A stretch of 64,000 nt of DNA. It comes from an uncultured Rhizobiaceae group bacterium (GTDB lineage Bacteria; Pseudomonadota; Alphaproteobacteria; Rhizobiales; Rhizobiaceae). The notes beneath the pieces are model-generated. The model did not search any database. It saw only the letters and a program-made list of their open reading frames with translations, and was not told the DNA's origin. The stretch lies in the NCBI GenBank assembly GCA_937930845.1, contig CALHBJ010000006.1:48297-112296 (forward strand), written 5' to 3'. This document shows, in pieces, positions 47,831-58,582 of the stretch (position 1 is its first letter; each line of letters opens with the position of its first letter). A program made the position numbers and the translations under genes.

Positions 47831-48886
47831 ATGTTACACATTCACTGCGAAACCAAATATGATTTCGGAGCTGCGGAATTCGCAGCTCTATTTGACGGTG
47901 CGCAGGCAAGCGGCTTTCAACACCCCATCTGGCTGGGAAATTTTTACAATCTGATGTGCCCGGAACAGGGGGCGCAGGCTTGTATTGTTACCCTGCGTGA
48001 TGATGACAGATTGCTGGGTGTGGTGCCGCTGATTTTGCGTAACAAGTCCGGCCTGCGTCTTTTGGAAACCACCGATCTGGGGGTGAGCGACTACGCTGCG
48101 CCGGTGTTGAGTGATGAATTGCAAGACATGCTGGTGCGTGAACCTGCACTGAAACAGCAGTTCCAGTCTCACTTGCCAGCCCATGACGTGTTGCGCATTC
48201 GCCCCATCCGCGACGAACATTTGCCGCAGTGGCAATTGCTGTTTGATGGGGTGGCACAAAAGCTCGACTTTTCCGCCCACGCTGTTGAATTGGCTGAACC
48301 GTTCGATGAATGGCGTGTGGCGCATCTAGACCGCAGCATGGCCAGTCAAATGAAACGCAAGGCGAAGCGCTGGCAAAAACAACATGATGTCGAGCTTGGC
48401 CGTGCGGCTGATGCGTCACAGGCAAAGGCGGCCATCTTTGAACTTGCTGCCCTGCGGACAGGCCGGTTTGATGGGGATCCGATCCAACAGAATGCCGTGC
48501 GCCAATTTTATGAACAGGTCGCGGCCATGGGAGCGGATACGGGCTTTGCTGAAACCTGGATCTTAAAATCCGATGGTGACATCGCGGCCATCGTTTTTGG
48601 CATCACCCACAAGGGCAGTTTTTTGTATCTGTTGATCGGCTGCGATTATGAACAGCATGGCCGCCATTCTCCAGGATTGCAGATTTATGACTGGCTGATC
48701 CAGGACTGGATGGGCCGCAATGGCACGAGTTTCGATTTCACAATTGGCGACGAGCCGTTCAAGGCGCAGTTTGGCACCCAGGCCCACGGGATGAACATGT
48801 TGCTGGGTTCACGATCCTTGAAAGGCAAGTTCGCTCTGGCCTTTTTCAAGGGCCGTATTGCCCGCACGGGGGGAAGTGATGGCTGA
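47831..48886 (+). CDS. GNAT/FemAB-like acetyltransferase (CelD/BcsL family)
   Basis: FQHPIWLGNFYN..; RRSMASQMKRKAKRW-like; LYLLIGCDYEQHGRHSPGLQIYDWLIQD. Confidence 0.82.
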   Translation: MLHIHCETKYDFGAAEFAALFDGAQASGFQHPIWLGNFYNLMCPEQGAQACIVTLRDDDRLLGVVPLILRNKSGLRLLETTDLGVSDYAAPVLSDELQDMLVREPALKQQFQSHLPAHDVLRIRPIRDEHLPQWQLLFDGVAQKLDFSAHAVELAEPFDEWRVAHLDRSMASQMKRKAKRWQKQHDVELGRAADASQAKAAIFELAALRTGRFDGDPIQQNAVRQFYEQVAAMGADTGFAETWILKSDGDIAAIVFGITHKGSFLYLLIGCDYEQHGRHSPGLQIYDWLIQDWMGRNGTSFDFTIGDEPFKAQFGTQAHGMNMLLGSRSLKGKFALAFFKGRIARTGGSDG

Positions 48887-49682
48887 GCGTTTGGACTTCC
48901 TGTCAAATTCACTGATCGTTGCTGCGCATCCTGATGATGAATTGTTGTGGTTCGCCTCCATCTTGAAGGACGTGGACCGGGTATTGCTGGTATACGAAGA
49001 CTATTGGCCCGACCCCAACATGGGGCCGGCGCGAGACCGAGCGATCAGGAATTTTCCAAGGGCCAATGTATCTTCCTTGAAATTGCCGGAAGCGGCTACT
49101 TACGGGCTTGCCAATTGGCGCGCGCCGAAGCTCAGCCCCCAGGGTATTGAATTTAGCGCCAGTGCCAATCTGCGTGATATCAAACAAATGGTGAAGCGCA
49201 TGACCGGTTGTCGCCTGGCACCAAAGGTTGGTGTGCAAAAGCGGTATGATGAAAATGCCGCAGCGTTGTATCGCGAATTAAAGCCGCAACTGCACGCCGA
49301 CATGAATGTTTTCACCCACAACCCCTGGGGTGAGTATGGGCATGAGGATCATGTCCAGGTTTTCCGGGTGTTGGATAAATTGCGCCGCGAAATTGGCTTT
49401 AAATTGTGGATGTCAAACTATTGCACGGAGCGCGCACTGCCCCTTGCCATGACCTATTTCGATACTTCGCCGCACACATTCATTGAATTGCGCGTGGACA
49501 AGGATTTTGCTGAGCAGGTGGCGGATGTGTACCGCCATGCCGGGTGTTGGACATGGGCTGAAAGCTGGAACTGGTTTGATACGGAACGCTTTATCGAAGC
49601 GCCCTATGAACAGGCCTTTTCAAGCCAGCAGGGCAATCTGGTGCCCCTCAACATGTTCAATATCGAGCCGGTAGCGGCCTAA
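48879..49682 (+). CDS. PIG-L family deacetylase-like protein
   Basis: LIVAAHPDDELLWFASIL and NPWGEYGHEDHVQVFRVL zinc motifs. Confidence 0.85.
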   Translation: MAERLDFLSNSLIVAAHPDDELLWFASILKDVDRVLLVYEDYWPDPNMGPARDRAIRNFPRANVSSLKLPEAATYGLANWRAPKLSPQGIEFSASANLRDIKQMVKRMTGCRLAPKVGVQKRYDENAAALYRELKPQLHADMNVFTHNPWGEYGHEDHVQVFRVLDKLRREIGFKLWMSNYCTERALPLAMTYFDTSPHTFIELRVDKDFAEQVADVYRHAGCWTWAESWNWFDTERFIEAPYEQAFSSQQGNLVPLNMFNIEPVAA

Positions 49683-49852
49683 CGCGCTGGGGCGCGGCAG
49701 TTGAAAATGTGCGTTTTTGCACACTTGAAAACAAATCTTCAAAAATGAACGATTTATGAATGATGCGGTCAAAAGCCGTTCAGGATGGCTGCGCTAATTC
49801 TGTTCTTGTCAAACACGGTTCCACGCCCCGGAACCAAACAAGGAGAGAGAAA

Positions 49853-50218
49853 ATGACCATCGCAAAATCCATCCGCAACACCGCACTTGCCGTTGTCGGT
49901 TTCGCCACTGTTCTGACGGGCCTTGCTGCCAGCGAAGCGTCCGCCGCGGGCTATTATGTCAATGCCAGTGCCCAGACCTCCAATTTTCCCAACTGGGATG
50001 TGCTCAACATTCGCAAATGGCCTGCAAGCCATTCCCAGAAGGTCGGTCACGTGAACCTTCATCAAAACGTCTATGTGCAGCGCTGCATCATCAAAAATGG
50101 CTCAGACTGGTGCAAGGTCAGCTCAGGCTGGAAGAGCGGCTGGGTGAATGGCCGGTACATCAAGAGATGGGGGCAGAACTTTGCCAAGCCCCATCCCTCT
50201 GCCCACGACTGGCACTAA
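49853..50218 (+). CDS. small secreted SH3-like domain protein
   Basis: Signal peptide; DVLNIRKWPASHSQKVGHVNLHQNVYVQRC..WCKVSSGWKSGWVNGRYI. Confidence 0.75.
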   Translation: MTIAKSIRNTALAVVGFATVLTGLAASEASAAGYYVNASAQTSNFPNWDVLNIRKWPASHSQKVGHVNLHQNVYVQRCIIKNGSDWCKVSSGWKSGWVNGRYIKRWGQNFAKPHPSAHDWH

Positions 50219-50328
50219 TGCCCGATGGGAGATAGCCCGCAATGTGATGTGGGTATGATTTTCTAACGCCTGCGTTCTTTGGCGTATGAAACGAACACCC
50301 GGCCAGCTGCCTCTTGGTCGGGTGTTTG

Positions 50329-51282
50329 CTATTGGTCGTTAAACCGTGCCGTGCAGGTGTTGATGATCGTTTGGGCCGACTGGTTGGTCGCCAGGTCGAC
50401 TTTGCCTGCATTGAACGGGACGAACAGGCCCGCACGTTTGAGATCATCTGCGATACAGCTGCAATATTTGCTGCAGAATGCTTCACCCCGGTTTGGGGTG
50501 CATTGCAGGCTGCATTGCTGGAGGAAATTCGCGGTTTGATCGGGCGGGCCTGCGAGTGCCGTAAAACCCGCCAGCAGCCCAATCATAATGGGTTGATGCA
50601 CAAGATAGTAGACCAGTGAATGTCTGCCTATGAATGAAAACCCGGTTTGTATTGGAGCAGGCAGATTGATGCGGGCCAGCCTTTCCCAGGCTCTAGCAAG
50701 CCCCAGCAGTTTGGCAACAGCTATTCCAGCCAGCGGTGCGGCAAACCAGGGAAACAGGGGAACGAAGTCATTAGATACTGGAGGAACGGGTGACAACCCA
50801 ACCCAGAGCAAGAGCGGATGTTGAAAGATTTCAGCCGAGGTGCTGCGTGCAATCCATAACACCACAACTGCGGTGCCTGCACTTACAAACCACGGCAATC
50901 GCACAAAGATCAGCCCGATGAGCGAGAACAGCGCGATGCCATGCAATATGCCGAAAAAGATGAAGCCGCCGGGCACGGCAAACCAGGTCACCACGGAAAT
51001 GACCGCTGCTGCTGCCGTGAGCTGATATAATCGCTTGCGAAAACCGGGCCATTTGATGCCCTCACCATGGGCCAGAACGAGGCTGATACCGACAAGAAAG
51101 AGGAATGAACTGGCTATTGAGCGGGCAAACAAGACCCATCCGGGTTGGAAAGTCGTGCCGCTTGGGGTCCAGCCAAAAAACTCCAGATCCCATGCAAAAT
51201 GATAGATCGTCATGGCGACCAGCGCGACCCCGCGCAGCACGTCGATGAGCGCAATGCGCGCAGGTGGGATGGTGGTGCTCAT
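50329..51282 (-). CDS. DUF1624 / heparan-alpha-glucosaminide N-acetyltransferase-like membrane protein
   Basis: RIALIDVLRGVALVAMTIYHFAWDLEFFGW..; FIGRHSLVYYLVHQPIMIGLL. Confidence 0.87.
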   Translation of the reverse strand: MSTTIPPARIALIDVLRGVALVAMTIYHFAWDLEFFGWTPSGTTFQPGWVLFARSIASSFLFLVGISLVLAHGEGIKWPGFRKRLYQLTAAAAVISVVTWFAVPGGFIFFGILHGIALFSLIGLIFVRLPWFVSAGTAVVVLWIARSTSAEIFQHPLLLWVGLSPVPPVSNDFVPLFPWFAAPLAGIAVAKLLGLARAWERLARINLPAPIQTGFSFIGRHSLVYYLVHQPIMIGLLAGFTALAGPPDQTANFLQQCSLQCTPNRGEAFCSKYCSCIADDLKRAGLFVPFNAGKVDLATNQSAQTIINTCTARFNDQ

Positions 51283-52181
51283 GGGGTGGCCTTCTTTGGA
51301 TTGATCCGGGCAATGAACAGACCCGACAGCACCAGCGCCAATGCAATGGCCGTGCGCAGGGTGATGACCTCTCCCAGGAGCAGCGCGCCAAGCACAACGC
51401 CAATGACCGGAATCAGATTAAGTGCCAGTGCAAAAGCGGCATATCCCACCCGGCGGATGAGCGTGAAGCGCAATATCTGGCCCAGCGCCGTGGGAAACAG
51501 TCCAAGATATAACAAGGCCCAGAAAACATTGGAGGACAGATTTGTGCGCGGCAGACCATCAACAAAAAGAGCGGCCATGATCAAAACCGTGGCGCCAATG
51601 CCGAACACAATGCAGCCAAGGCGAACGGGTGGCATGTCGATGCGGCGCACCATCAGTCCGGCAATGGTATAGCACAAAGCGCCCCCCACAGCGGCCAGTT
51701 GGGCCGTGGTGTGATTGCCGCCAAGGCCAGACAGGGCGTCGACACCGACAATGGTCAAAACACCGCTGAAGCCAAGCAGCACGGCCAAAGCCTTTGGCCA
51801 GGTGATGTGGTCGTCTGAGGTGAAAATGTGACTGCCGATCAAAGCCAGAAACGGACCCGTGCCCATAAGCAGTGATGCAACGCCTGCATCGATGGTTTGT
51901 TGTGCCCATGAAATCAAAAAGAACGGGAACACCACATTAAACAGCGAGGCGATGGCGATCAGCAACCACATGCGGGGGCTGCCGGGCCAAATCCAACCGC
52001 GCCAGATGGCATAGGGTAACAGCACCACAAACCCGATGAGCACCCGCCATGCAGCCAGCCACAGGGGGCCGGTTTCAACAACAACCACTTTTATGGCAAT
52101 GAATGCCGAGGCCCAGATGAAGGCGGTCAGAGCCATCAGAAACAGATCGCGATTATCCGGCTTTGATATCGTGGAAATCAT
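51279..52181 (-). CDS. EamA/DMT family transporter
   Basis: FLMALTAFIWASAFIAIKVVVVETGPLWLAAWRVLIGF; start MISTISKPDN. Confidence 0.9.
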   Translation of the reverse strand: MISTISKPDNRDLFLMALTAFIWASAFIAIKVVVVETGPLWLAAWRVLIGFVVLLPYAIWRGWIWPGSPRMWLLIAIASLFNVVFPFFLISWAQQTIDAGVASLLMGTGPFLALIGSHIFTSDDHITWPKALAVLLGFSGVLTIVGVDALSGLGGNHTTAQLAAVGGALCYTIAGLMVRRIDMPPVRLGCIVFGIGATVLIMAALFVDGLPRTNLSSNVFWALLYLGLFPTALGQILRFTLIRRVGYAAFALALNLIPVIGVVLGALLLGEVITLRTAIALALVLSGLFIARINPKKATP

Positions 52182-52326
52182 CAGGTAGTGCTCTTTCACG
52201 AAGAGCCGCACCCAATGGGCTCTGTCACCATAGAAATGCCCTTTCGCGCGTTGAAATTGCAAGGGCGGGATTGTGACGCCCACAGCTGACCGCTGGGTCG
52301 TTCAACTTTGGCCAACGGATAGGAAT

Positions 52327-53679
52327 ATGAGTTTGGAACAAGGCGTCGCACCAATCCTGGAAATGATGCAATCGGCGTGGTGGAAAATTTATCAGCCATG
52401 GACTGCCTATCAATTGGCAATTGTGGCGATCCTCTATGGCATTAGCCTGGTGATTGCCAACCGCCTGGAACCGGGATTTGAAACCTGGATACGCGGGTTG
52501 AAAATCAATGCCGGTTTCCTGCGTGTATTGGCAGCTTTGTTGCGCCGCACCGAATGGATTGTATTTGTCGCCCTGGGGTGGACGGCCTTTACGATCCTGT
52601 CGACCTATACTTATCCCTGGAACACATTTGTCATCCGCGGGGCGTATACGCTGGCCTTTGCCTGGCTGGTGATCAATGTGTTGTCGCGCATTATCCGCTC
52701 ACGCCATCTGGCCCGGTTCGTGGCCATATTCACCTGGGTCATTGTGGCTTTAAGCCTCACTGGCTACCTGGTGCCCGTATCAACCACGCTTGATTCCCTC
52801 GCGTTTGACGTTGGCCAGATGCGCATTTCGGCCTTGCTGGTGATCAAGGCCGTCGTGTTGCTTCTGGGGCTGACCTGGCTTGCCAGCAACACAGGAAATT
52901 TTGTCGAAACGCGGGTCAAGTTAATGACCGACCTGACGCCGAGCCTTCAGGTGTTGATCGGAAAACTGGTCAAGATTTTTCTGGTTTCCATGGCCATTGT
53001 GGTGGCGCTGAACTCGGTTGGAATTGATCTGACCGCGCTTGCCGTATTTTCAGGCGCTGTTGGTGTTGGGCTTGGATTTGGGCTCCAGAAAGTCGTGTCC
53101 AATTTCATCTCTGGCGTCATCATCCTGCTCGACAAGAGCATTAAACCGGGGGACACGATCTCGCTGGGCGAAACGTTTGGCTGGATCCGCGAATTGCGCT
53201 CGAGGTTTGTATCTGTGGTGACGCGCGATGGGCGAGAATTCCTCATTCCCAATGAAGATTTTATCACAGAGAAGGTCATCAACTGGTCGTTTACAGATAA
53301 GCTGGTGCGGCTGGATGTGGAATTTGGCGTGTCCTATGACAGCGATCCCCATCTGGTGACCAAGCTGGCAATTGAAGCTGCGACCAAGGTTGAGCGTGTG
53401 AGTAAAATCAAAAACCCGGTCTGCTGGATGACTGAGTTTGGCGATTCTTCGATCAATTTCGTGACGCGGTTCTGGATTTCGGACCCGCAGAACGGACTGA
53501 CCAATATACGCGGGCAGGTGATGTTAGCGCTTTGGGATGCGTTTAAGGAAAACGACATCAATATTCCATTTCCACATCGCGAGATCATCATGCGAACGCC
53601 GGTGCAGGTTGCACCGGGGGAATCTGATTTGACGGCCCAAACCGTGTCAAAAAAACGAAAATCCGTATCGAAATCCTGA
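52327..53679 (+). CDS. MscS family mechanosensitive ion channel
   Basis: AVFSGAVGVGLGFGLQKVVSNFISGVIILLDKSIKPGDTISLGETFGWIRELRSRFVSVVTRDGREFLIPNEDFI. Confidence 0.93.
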   Translation: MSLEQGVAPILEMMQSAWWKIYQPWTAYQLAIVAILYGISLVIANRLEPGFETWIRGLKINAGFLRVLAALLRRTEWIVFVALGWTAFTILSTYTYPWNTFVIRGAYTLAFAWLVINVLSRIIRSRHLARFVAIFTWVIVALSLTGYLVPVSTTLDSLAFDVGQMRISALLVIKAVVLLLGLTWLASNTGNFVETRVKLMTDLTPSLQVLIGKLVKIFLVSMAIVVALNSVGIDLTALAVFSGAVGVGLGFGLQKVVSNFISGVIILLDKSIKPGDTISLGETFGWIRELRSRFVSVVTRDGREFLIPNEDFITEKVINWSFTDKLVRLDVEFGVSYDSDPHLVTKLAIEAATKVERVSKIKNPVCWMTEFGDSSINFVTRFWISDPQNGLTNIRGQVMLALWDAFKENDINIPFPHREIIMRTPVQVAPGESDLTAQTVSKKRKSVSKS

Positions 53680-53923
53680 TGAAATCGGGCAGATTTGGCC
53701 CCGGTTTCAACATATTTGTTAACCAATCCTTAAGGTCGTAAATTCTTCAAGATATTGAAATATAGATATAAAAATAAGACTTGCACGCAGCGCGTGGCTG
53801 ACCTGCCCAAAATCCGCCTCAAATCGTGTTGCCAAGCCGTTCGCACGGGCCTATATCCGCGCCGTCCTTGGTGACAGGTAGGTTAAGCCTGTTGGAAGCC
53901 GGGCGCGTAATTTTTGGGGCCTT

Positions 53924-54061
53924 ATGAACGACACTGTTGAAAAATCATGCTGGAGCGTCACGCTCTGGACCGTTGCGATTGTACTTGGCGCAGCGTTCTT
54001 TCTTTCAAATCTTGGTGGCAGCACCGCAGCGGACCCAGCCGCTATTGTCAGCACCGAATAA
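53924..54061 (+). CDS. small single-TM protein (45 aa), below the ORF-track length cutoff
   Basis: MNDTVEKSCWSVTLWTVAIVLGAAFFLSNLGGSTAADPAAIVSTE. Confidence 0.45.
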   Translation: MNDTVEKSCWSVTLWTVAIVLGAAFFLSNLGGSTAADPAAIVSTE

Positions 54062-54204
54062 AAAATTCCTTTCTTGCCTGGGTGGGTGTGTTGCGGGATA
54101 AAATATCCCGGTTCTTCCCCTGATTGTGGTTGTATTTGGGTTTGTAATCTGGCGATGCGCTGGTAGTTTGCCGTGTGAATAATCCCTCATGTGAGCGCAT
54201 GGTG

Positions 54205-54618
54205 ATGAAGAAAACTGCCGCCGAACTCGTGGCCGAAGCTGAAGCGGAAATCGTGACGCTTTCGGGCGCTGATGCCCTTGCAATGCAACAGGCCGGAGAA
54301 GCGGTGCTGGTCGACATTCGCGATATCCGCGAGCTAAAGCGGATGGGCAAAATACCCCAGGCCGTTCATGCCCCGCGCGGCATGTTGGAATTCTGGGTGG
54401 ATCCGGCCAGTCCCTATCATCGTGAAGAATTTGCCCAGCAGGGTAAAACCTACATCTTCTTTTGTGCGGCTGCTTGGCGCTCTGCGCTTGCGACGCGGGA
54501 CATGCAGAATATGGGATTGGCCCCCGTTGCCCAGATTGAGGGCGGTTTCAAAAAGTGGTCGGAAGATGGATTGCCCGTGGACCTGCCGGAAGATGCGCCT
54601 AAGAAAGCCAAATCATGA
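54205..54618 (+). CDS. rhodanese-like domain protein
   Basis: [55 protein letters not shown]. Confidence 0.9.
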   Translation: MKKTAAELVAEAEAEIVTLSGADALAMQQAGEAVLVDIRDIRELKRMGKIPQAVHAPRGMLEFWVDPASPYHREEFAQQGKTYIFFCAAAWRSALATRDMQNMGLAPVAQIEGGFKKWSEDGLPVDLPEDAPKKAKS

Positions 54619-56222
54619 CGGTTCTAAAACCGCTGCTTTCCCTGAATGATGGTCAGGCGAACGCGAATGCCGCTTTGTGGAATGAACTGATTGACGATTT
54701 GGAAGCGCAACACGCGCGTGCGGCGCTGGGCGGTTCCCAGGCATCGCGGGAACGCCATGTGTCGCGGGGCAAAATGCTGCCCCGACAACGGGTGCAGCAA
54801 TTGCTCGACCCCGGCACGCCGTTTCTGGAACTCTCCGCACTGGCGGCCCATGGGCTCTATGGGGGAGAAGTTAACAGTGCCGGCATCATCACCGGCGTTG
54901 GCCAGGTTGAAGGCCGTCAATGCATGATCATCTGCAATGACGCGACCATTAAGGGCGGCACTTATTATCCCATGACTGTGAAAAAGCAGTTGCGGGCGCA
55001 GGAAATTGCCCAGGAAAACCGGTTGCCCTGCATCTATCTGGTGGATTCGGGAGGCGCGTTCCTGCCAAGCCAAACGGAAGTCTTTCCCGACCGCGATCAT
55101 TTTGGCCGCTCCTTCTATAATCAGGCGAACATGTCGGCGATGGGCATTCCCCAGATATCCGCCGTGATGGGATCATGCACAGCTGGTGGGGCCTATGTGC
55201 CTGCGATGTCTGACGAGGCAGTGATTGTTAAAAATCAGGGTACGATTTTTCTCGGCGGCCCACCGTTGGTGAAAGCGGCAACAGGCGAAGAGGTGAGTGC
55301 GGAAGATCTGGGCGGTGCCGATGTGCACACACGCCTTTCAGGCGTGGCGGATCACATGGCCGAAAACGACGCCCACGCCCTGGAAATCGTTCGTTCCATC
55401 GTGCGCAATCTGGGCAAGCCCAAACATGCCGAGCTCAATCTGCGCCCGGCAGAAGAGCCTCTTTATGATGTGGAAGAGTTGGAGACCATCGTACCAGTGG
55501 ATCTTAAGCGCCAATATGATGTGCGTGAGGTGATTGCCCGGTTGGTGGACGGCTCGCGATTTGATGAATTCAAAGCGCGTTATGGCACAACTTTGATCAC
55601 TGGCTTTGCCCGCTTGCAGGGCATGCCTGTGGGCATCATCGCCAACAACGGAATATTGTTTTCTGAAAGTTCAGTGAAGGGCGCGCATTTCGTTGAATTG
55701 TGCTGCCAGCGCAAGATTCCCCTGTTGTTTTTGCAAAACATCACCGGCTTCATGGTGGGGCGCGAGCATGAAACCGGTGGCATTGCCAGCGATGGGGCAA
55801 AGCTCGTCAATGCGGTTGCCTGTGCCCGTGTGCCAAAGCTCACCGTGGTGATTGGCGGATCTTACGGGGCGGGAAATTATGGCATGTGCGGGCGGGCCTA
55901 TTCACCCCGTTTCATGTTCATGTGGCCCAATTCGCGCATCTCGGTGATGGGCGGTGAGCAGGCGGCCTCGGTGCTGGCAACCGTCAAGCGCGATGGCATG
56001 GAACGGCGCGGCGAAGACTGGAGCGAAATCGAAGAGGCTGAATTCAAGCAGCCCATTGTGGAGCAGTTTGAGGAGGAGGGGCATCCCTATTACTCAACCG
56101 CCCGACTGTGGGATGATGGAATCATCCGGCCGCGCGACACACGCCGTGTCTTGGCATTGGCACTGTCGACCTGTTTGAATGCTCCCATTGAAGAAACGCG
56201 CTTTGGCGTGTTCCGCATGTGA
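54615..56222 (+). CDS. methylcrotonoyl-CoA carboxylase beta (carboxyltransferase) subunit
   Basis: [87 protein letters not shown]. Confidence 0.92.
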   Translation: MTVLKPLLSLNDGQANANAALWNELIDDLEAQHARAALGGSQASRERHVSRGKMLPRQRVQQLLDPGTPFLELSALAAHGLYGGEVNSAGIITGVGQVEGRQCMIICNDATIKGGTYYPMTVKKQLRAQEIAQENRLPCIYLVDSGGAFLPSQTEVFPDRDHFGRSFYNQANMSAMGIPQISAVMGSCTAGGAYVPAMSDEAVIVKNQGTIFLGGPPLVKAATGEEVSAEDLGGADVHTRLSGVADHMAENDAHALEIVRSIVRNLGKPKHAELNLRPAEEPLYDVEELETIVPVDLKRQYDVREVIARLVDGSRFDEFKARYGTTLITGFARLQGMPVGIIANNGILFSESSVKGAHFVELCCQRKIPLLFLQNITGFMVGREHETGGIASDGAKLVNAVACARVPKLTVVIGGSYGAGNYGMCGRAYSPRFMFMWPNSRISVMGGEQAASVLATVKRDGMERRGEDWSEIEEAEFKQPIVEQFEEEGHPYYSTARLWDDGIIRPRDTRRVLALALSTCLNAPIEETRFGVFRM

Positions 56223-56992
56223 TCGACTTTTTACCTTTTGAAACCGGTTTTTTGATTGTTGGTGCCCTGGTGGTGCTGATGACCGGAATTTCAAAATCCG
56301 GATTTGCTGCCGGGTTGGAAATGAGCGCTGTACCAATCATGGCCGTGTTCATCGCGCCGCCCCTTGCGGCGGCAATCATGTTGCCCATTTTGCTGACAAT
56401 CGATGGGGTCAATCTGTGGCGCTATCGCCACCATTGGAACCGGCGAGTCGTGGGCATTATGTTGCCTGCGGCATTGGTGGGGATTGCCCTTGGGGCTTTC
56501 ATGTTCGGCTCGTTCGACGCCGATTTACTGCGGCTGTTTCTGGGTATCTTGTGTGTGGTTTTTGTGGCGCAACGGCTGTTTCAACTGGGCAAGAGTGGCG
56601 ATCGGTCAGGCAGGGAACCTTCGCGGCTGTTCACCTTTGTGTTTGGCAGCCTTGCCGGGTTGACCAGTTTTATTGCCCATGCGGGCGGACCTGCGGCAAA
56701 GATTGTGCTGATCAGATATAATTTGGAGAAGCAACAATTCGTCGGCACCAATTCCTATTTGTTTGCCGCAATCAATGTGCTCAAACTGTTCCCCTATTTG
56801 CTGCTGGGCCAGATTACCTGGGAGAGTATGAAAGGCAGCCTGGCTTTTGCACCGTTTATTCCCATCGGTGTGTTGATCGGATTTTGGCTCAATAACCGGG
56901 TGACACAAAGACAATTCAACACCATTCTCCTCATTGCGCTAACGGTGGTTGGCCTGAAACTCATTGTAGATGGTATAGATGCATTGATGTGA
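56219..56992 (+). CDS. TSUP (TauE/SafE) family transporter
   Basis: [52 protein letters not shown]. Confidence 0.88.
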   Translation: MIDFLPFETGFLIVGALVVLMTGISKSGFAAGLEMSAVPIMAVFIAPPLAAAIMLPILLTIDGVNLWRYRHHWNRRVVGIMLPAALVGIALGAFMFGSFDADLLRLFLGILCVVFVAQRLFQLGKSGDRSGREPSRLFTFVFGSLAGLTSFIAHAGGPAAKIVLIRYNLEKQQFVGTNSYLFAAINVLKLFPYLLLGQITWESMKGSLAFAPFIPIGVLIGFWLNNRVTQRQFNTILLIALTVVGLKLIVDGIDALM

Positions 56993-57030
56993 GGATTCAC
57001 AAACCCCGATTGGTCACATAAGGTCACGAG

Positions 57031-57663
57031 ATGAGCGCAGAATCAGCCCCATCCAAGCTTGAATCCCGACGTGAAATTCGTGAGCGCCAGATATTGGCTG
57101 CCACAATGCGACTTGTGCGCACCCATGGGACCACCATCACCACTGCTCAGATTGCCGGTGCTGCCAAATGTTCCAAGGAAACGCTCTACGGGTGGTTCGA
57201 GGACCGCGATGGCATCATGCTGGCGCTGGTGCGCGAACAGGCGCGGGCCATGGGGATATTTCTGGAACACAGCTTCGCCGAGGTTGAAGGCAAGCTGGAA
57301 GACAGACTGCGCGCTGCAGCAGCACTATTGCTGGACATCATGACCGGTGACGCCGTTATCGTGGTCAATCGCATCGCCATGGCCCAGGCCTGCAAGACGG
57401 CATCGCAACTGGGGCAGGCCGTGCTGGAAAACTGGCACGAACAGGTGGAACGGCCCTTCTATCGCCTGTTCCAGGAAGGCACCAAGGCAGGCAGGCTGGT
57501 GGTGCACAGCGATGACGAAGCCTTCCAGGCCTTGCTTGGCCTGCTGGTGGGCGACCGGCAAAGACGCATCCTGCTCGGCGCCAACGAACGCCCCAACCCA
57601 ACAGACATGCTGGCCATAGCCGACAAAGCGGTCCAGCGCTGGCTGATTTTGTATCGGGTTTGA
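57031..57663 (+). CDS. TetR/AcrR family transcriptional regulator
   Basis: ILAATMRLVRTHGTTITTAQIAGAAKCSKETLYGWFEDRDGIMLALV. Confidence 0.9.
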   Translation: MSAESAPSKLESRREIRERQILAATMRLVRTHGTTITTAQIAGAAKCSKETLYGWFEDRDGIMLALVREQARAMGIFLEHSFAEVEGKLEDRLRAAAALLLDIMTGDAVIVVNRIAMAQACKTASQLGQAVLENWHEQVERPFYRLFQEGTKAGRLVVHSDDEAFQALLGLLVGDRQRRILLGANERPNPTDMLAIADKAVQRWLILYRV

Positions 57664-57664
57664 A

Positions 57665-57691
57665 GGGGGGGATTGGGGGAGCTATGGGGGG
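57665..57691 (+). other. putative G-quadruplex-forming sequence
   Basis: GGGGGGGATTGGGGGAGCTATGGGGGG matches G3+N1-7 x4 (G7 split as GGG-G-GGG). Confidence 0.5.
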
Positions 57692-57799
57692 AAGCGGTCG
57701 TTGGGCTATTTTGAAATCACAAGTTCCAAGGCATGTAAGCAGACGTTGAAACATGACCATTCGAAGAAGTTGGGCCCACTACCAAGCTGGCCCGCTTGT

Positions 57800-58432
57800 T
57801 TAAACTTCCACACCTTCAGATATCGAAAGCGCGTCTTCCAGGTCGACGCCCAAATATCTGACCGTACTATCCATTTTGGTATGACCGAGTAACAACTGCA
57901 CAGCCCGAAGGTTGCCTGTCTTTTTGTAGATCTGAGCAACCTTTGTTCGACGCAATGAGTGAGTTCCAAAAGCGCTTGGTTCAAGACCGATGCTAGCCAC
58001 CAGTTCTTTTACCAGTCGAGCATATTGGCGTGTTGAGATATGATCAGGATTGTGAAAGCGGCTTGGCCATAGAAAACTTGAGCCAACCATCGCCGGATCA
58101 TTTAACCAAGCACTGAGTGATTTTCGCGTACCTTCGGTAATTTCGAATTGAACAGATTGTTTTGTTTTGGATTGCACAATCGACGTTCGCTCTTTTATGC
58201 ACCCCGCAACGAATACATCAGTCACCTCAAATTTTACGAGATCGCAGCCACGTAGCTTGCTATCTATCGCCATGTTGAACAATGCAAGATCTCGCAATCG
58301 TTCCGCAAGTTCCAACCGGACACGGATGGCCCAAACATGTTTGGGTTGAAGCGGACGTTTTTGTCCAATAATTCTGCCCTTATTCCAAGCGCGACGCGGC
58401 GGGATGACAGCGGGTAGGTTTGGCGTAGTCAT
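57800..58432 (-). CDS. compact tyrosine recombinase/site-specific integrase
   Basis: GTHSLRRTKVAQIYKKTGNLRAVQLLLGHTKMDSTVRYLGV (HxxR, LGH, Y); no long N-terminal arm-binding domain. Confidence 0.85.
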   Translation of the reverse strand: MTTPNLPAVIPPRRAWNKGRIIGQKRPLQPKHVWAIRVRLELAERLRDLALFNMAIDSKLRGCDLVKFEVTDVFVAGCIKERTSIVQSKTKQSVQFEITEGTRKSLSAWLNDPAMVGSSFLWPSRFHNPDHISTRQYARLVKELVASIGLEPSAFGTHSLRRTKVAQIYKKTGNLRAVQLLLGHTKMDSTVRYLGVDLEDALSISEGVEV

Positions 58433-58582
58433 GACAGTTCTCCGACCGACCCTCCACACCGCACCGTCTGCGTTTTACTGACATTCAAAAAGCTAGCACG
58501 GCACAGTGTTTTGGACTGGTTCAACCTTTATAGGCCATGCTGCAAAAGTCGTTTTCAGAATATTTAGCGCTTTTCGCTCAAG

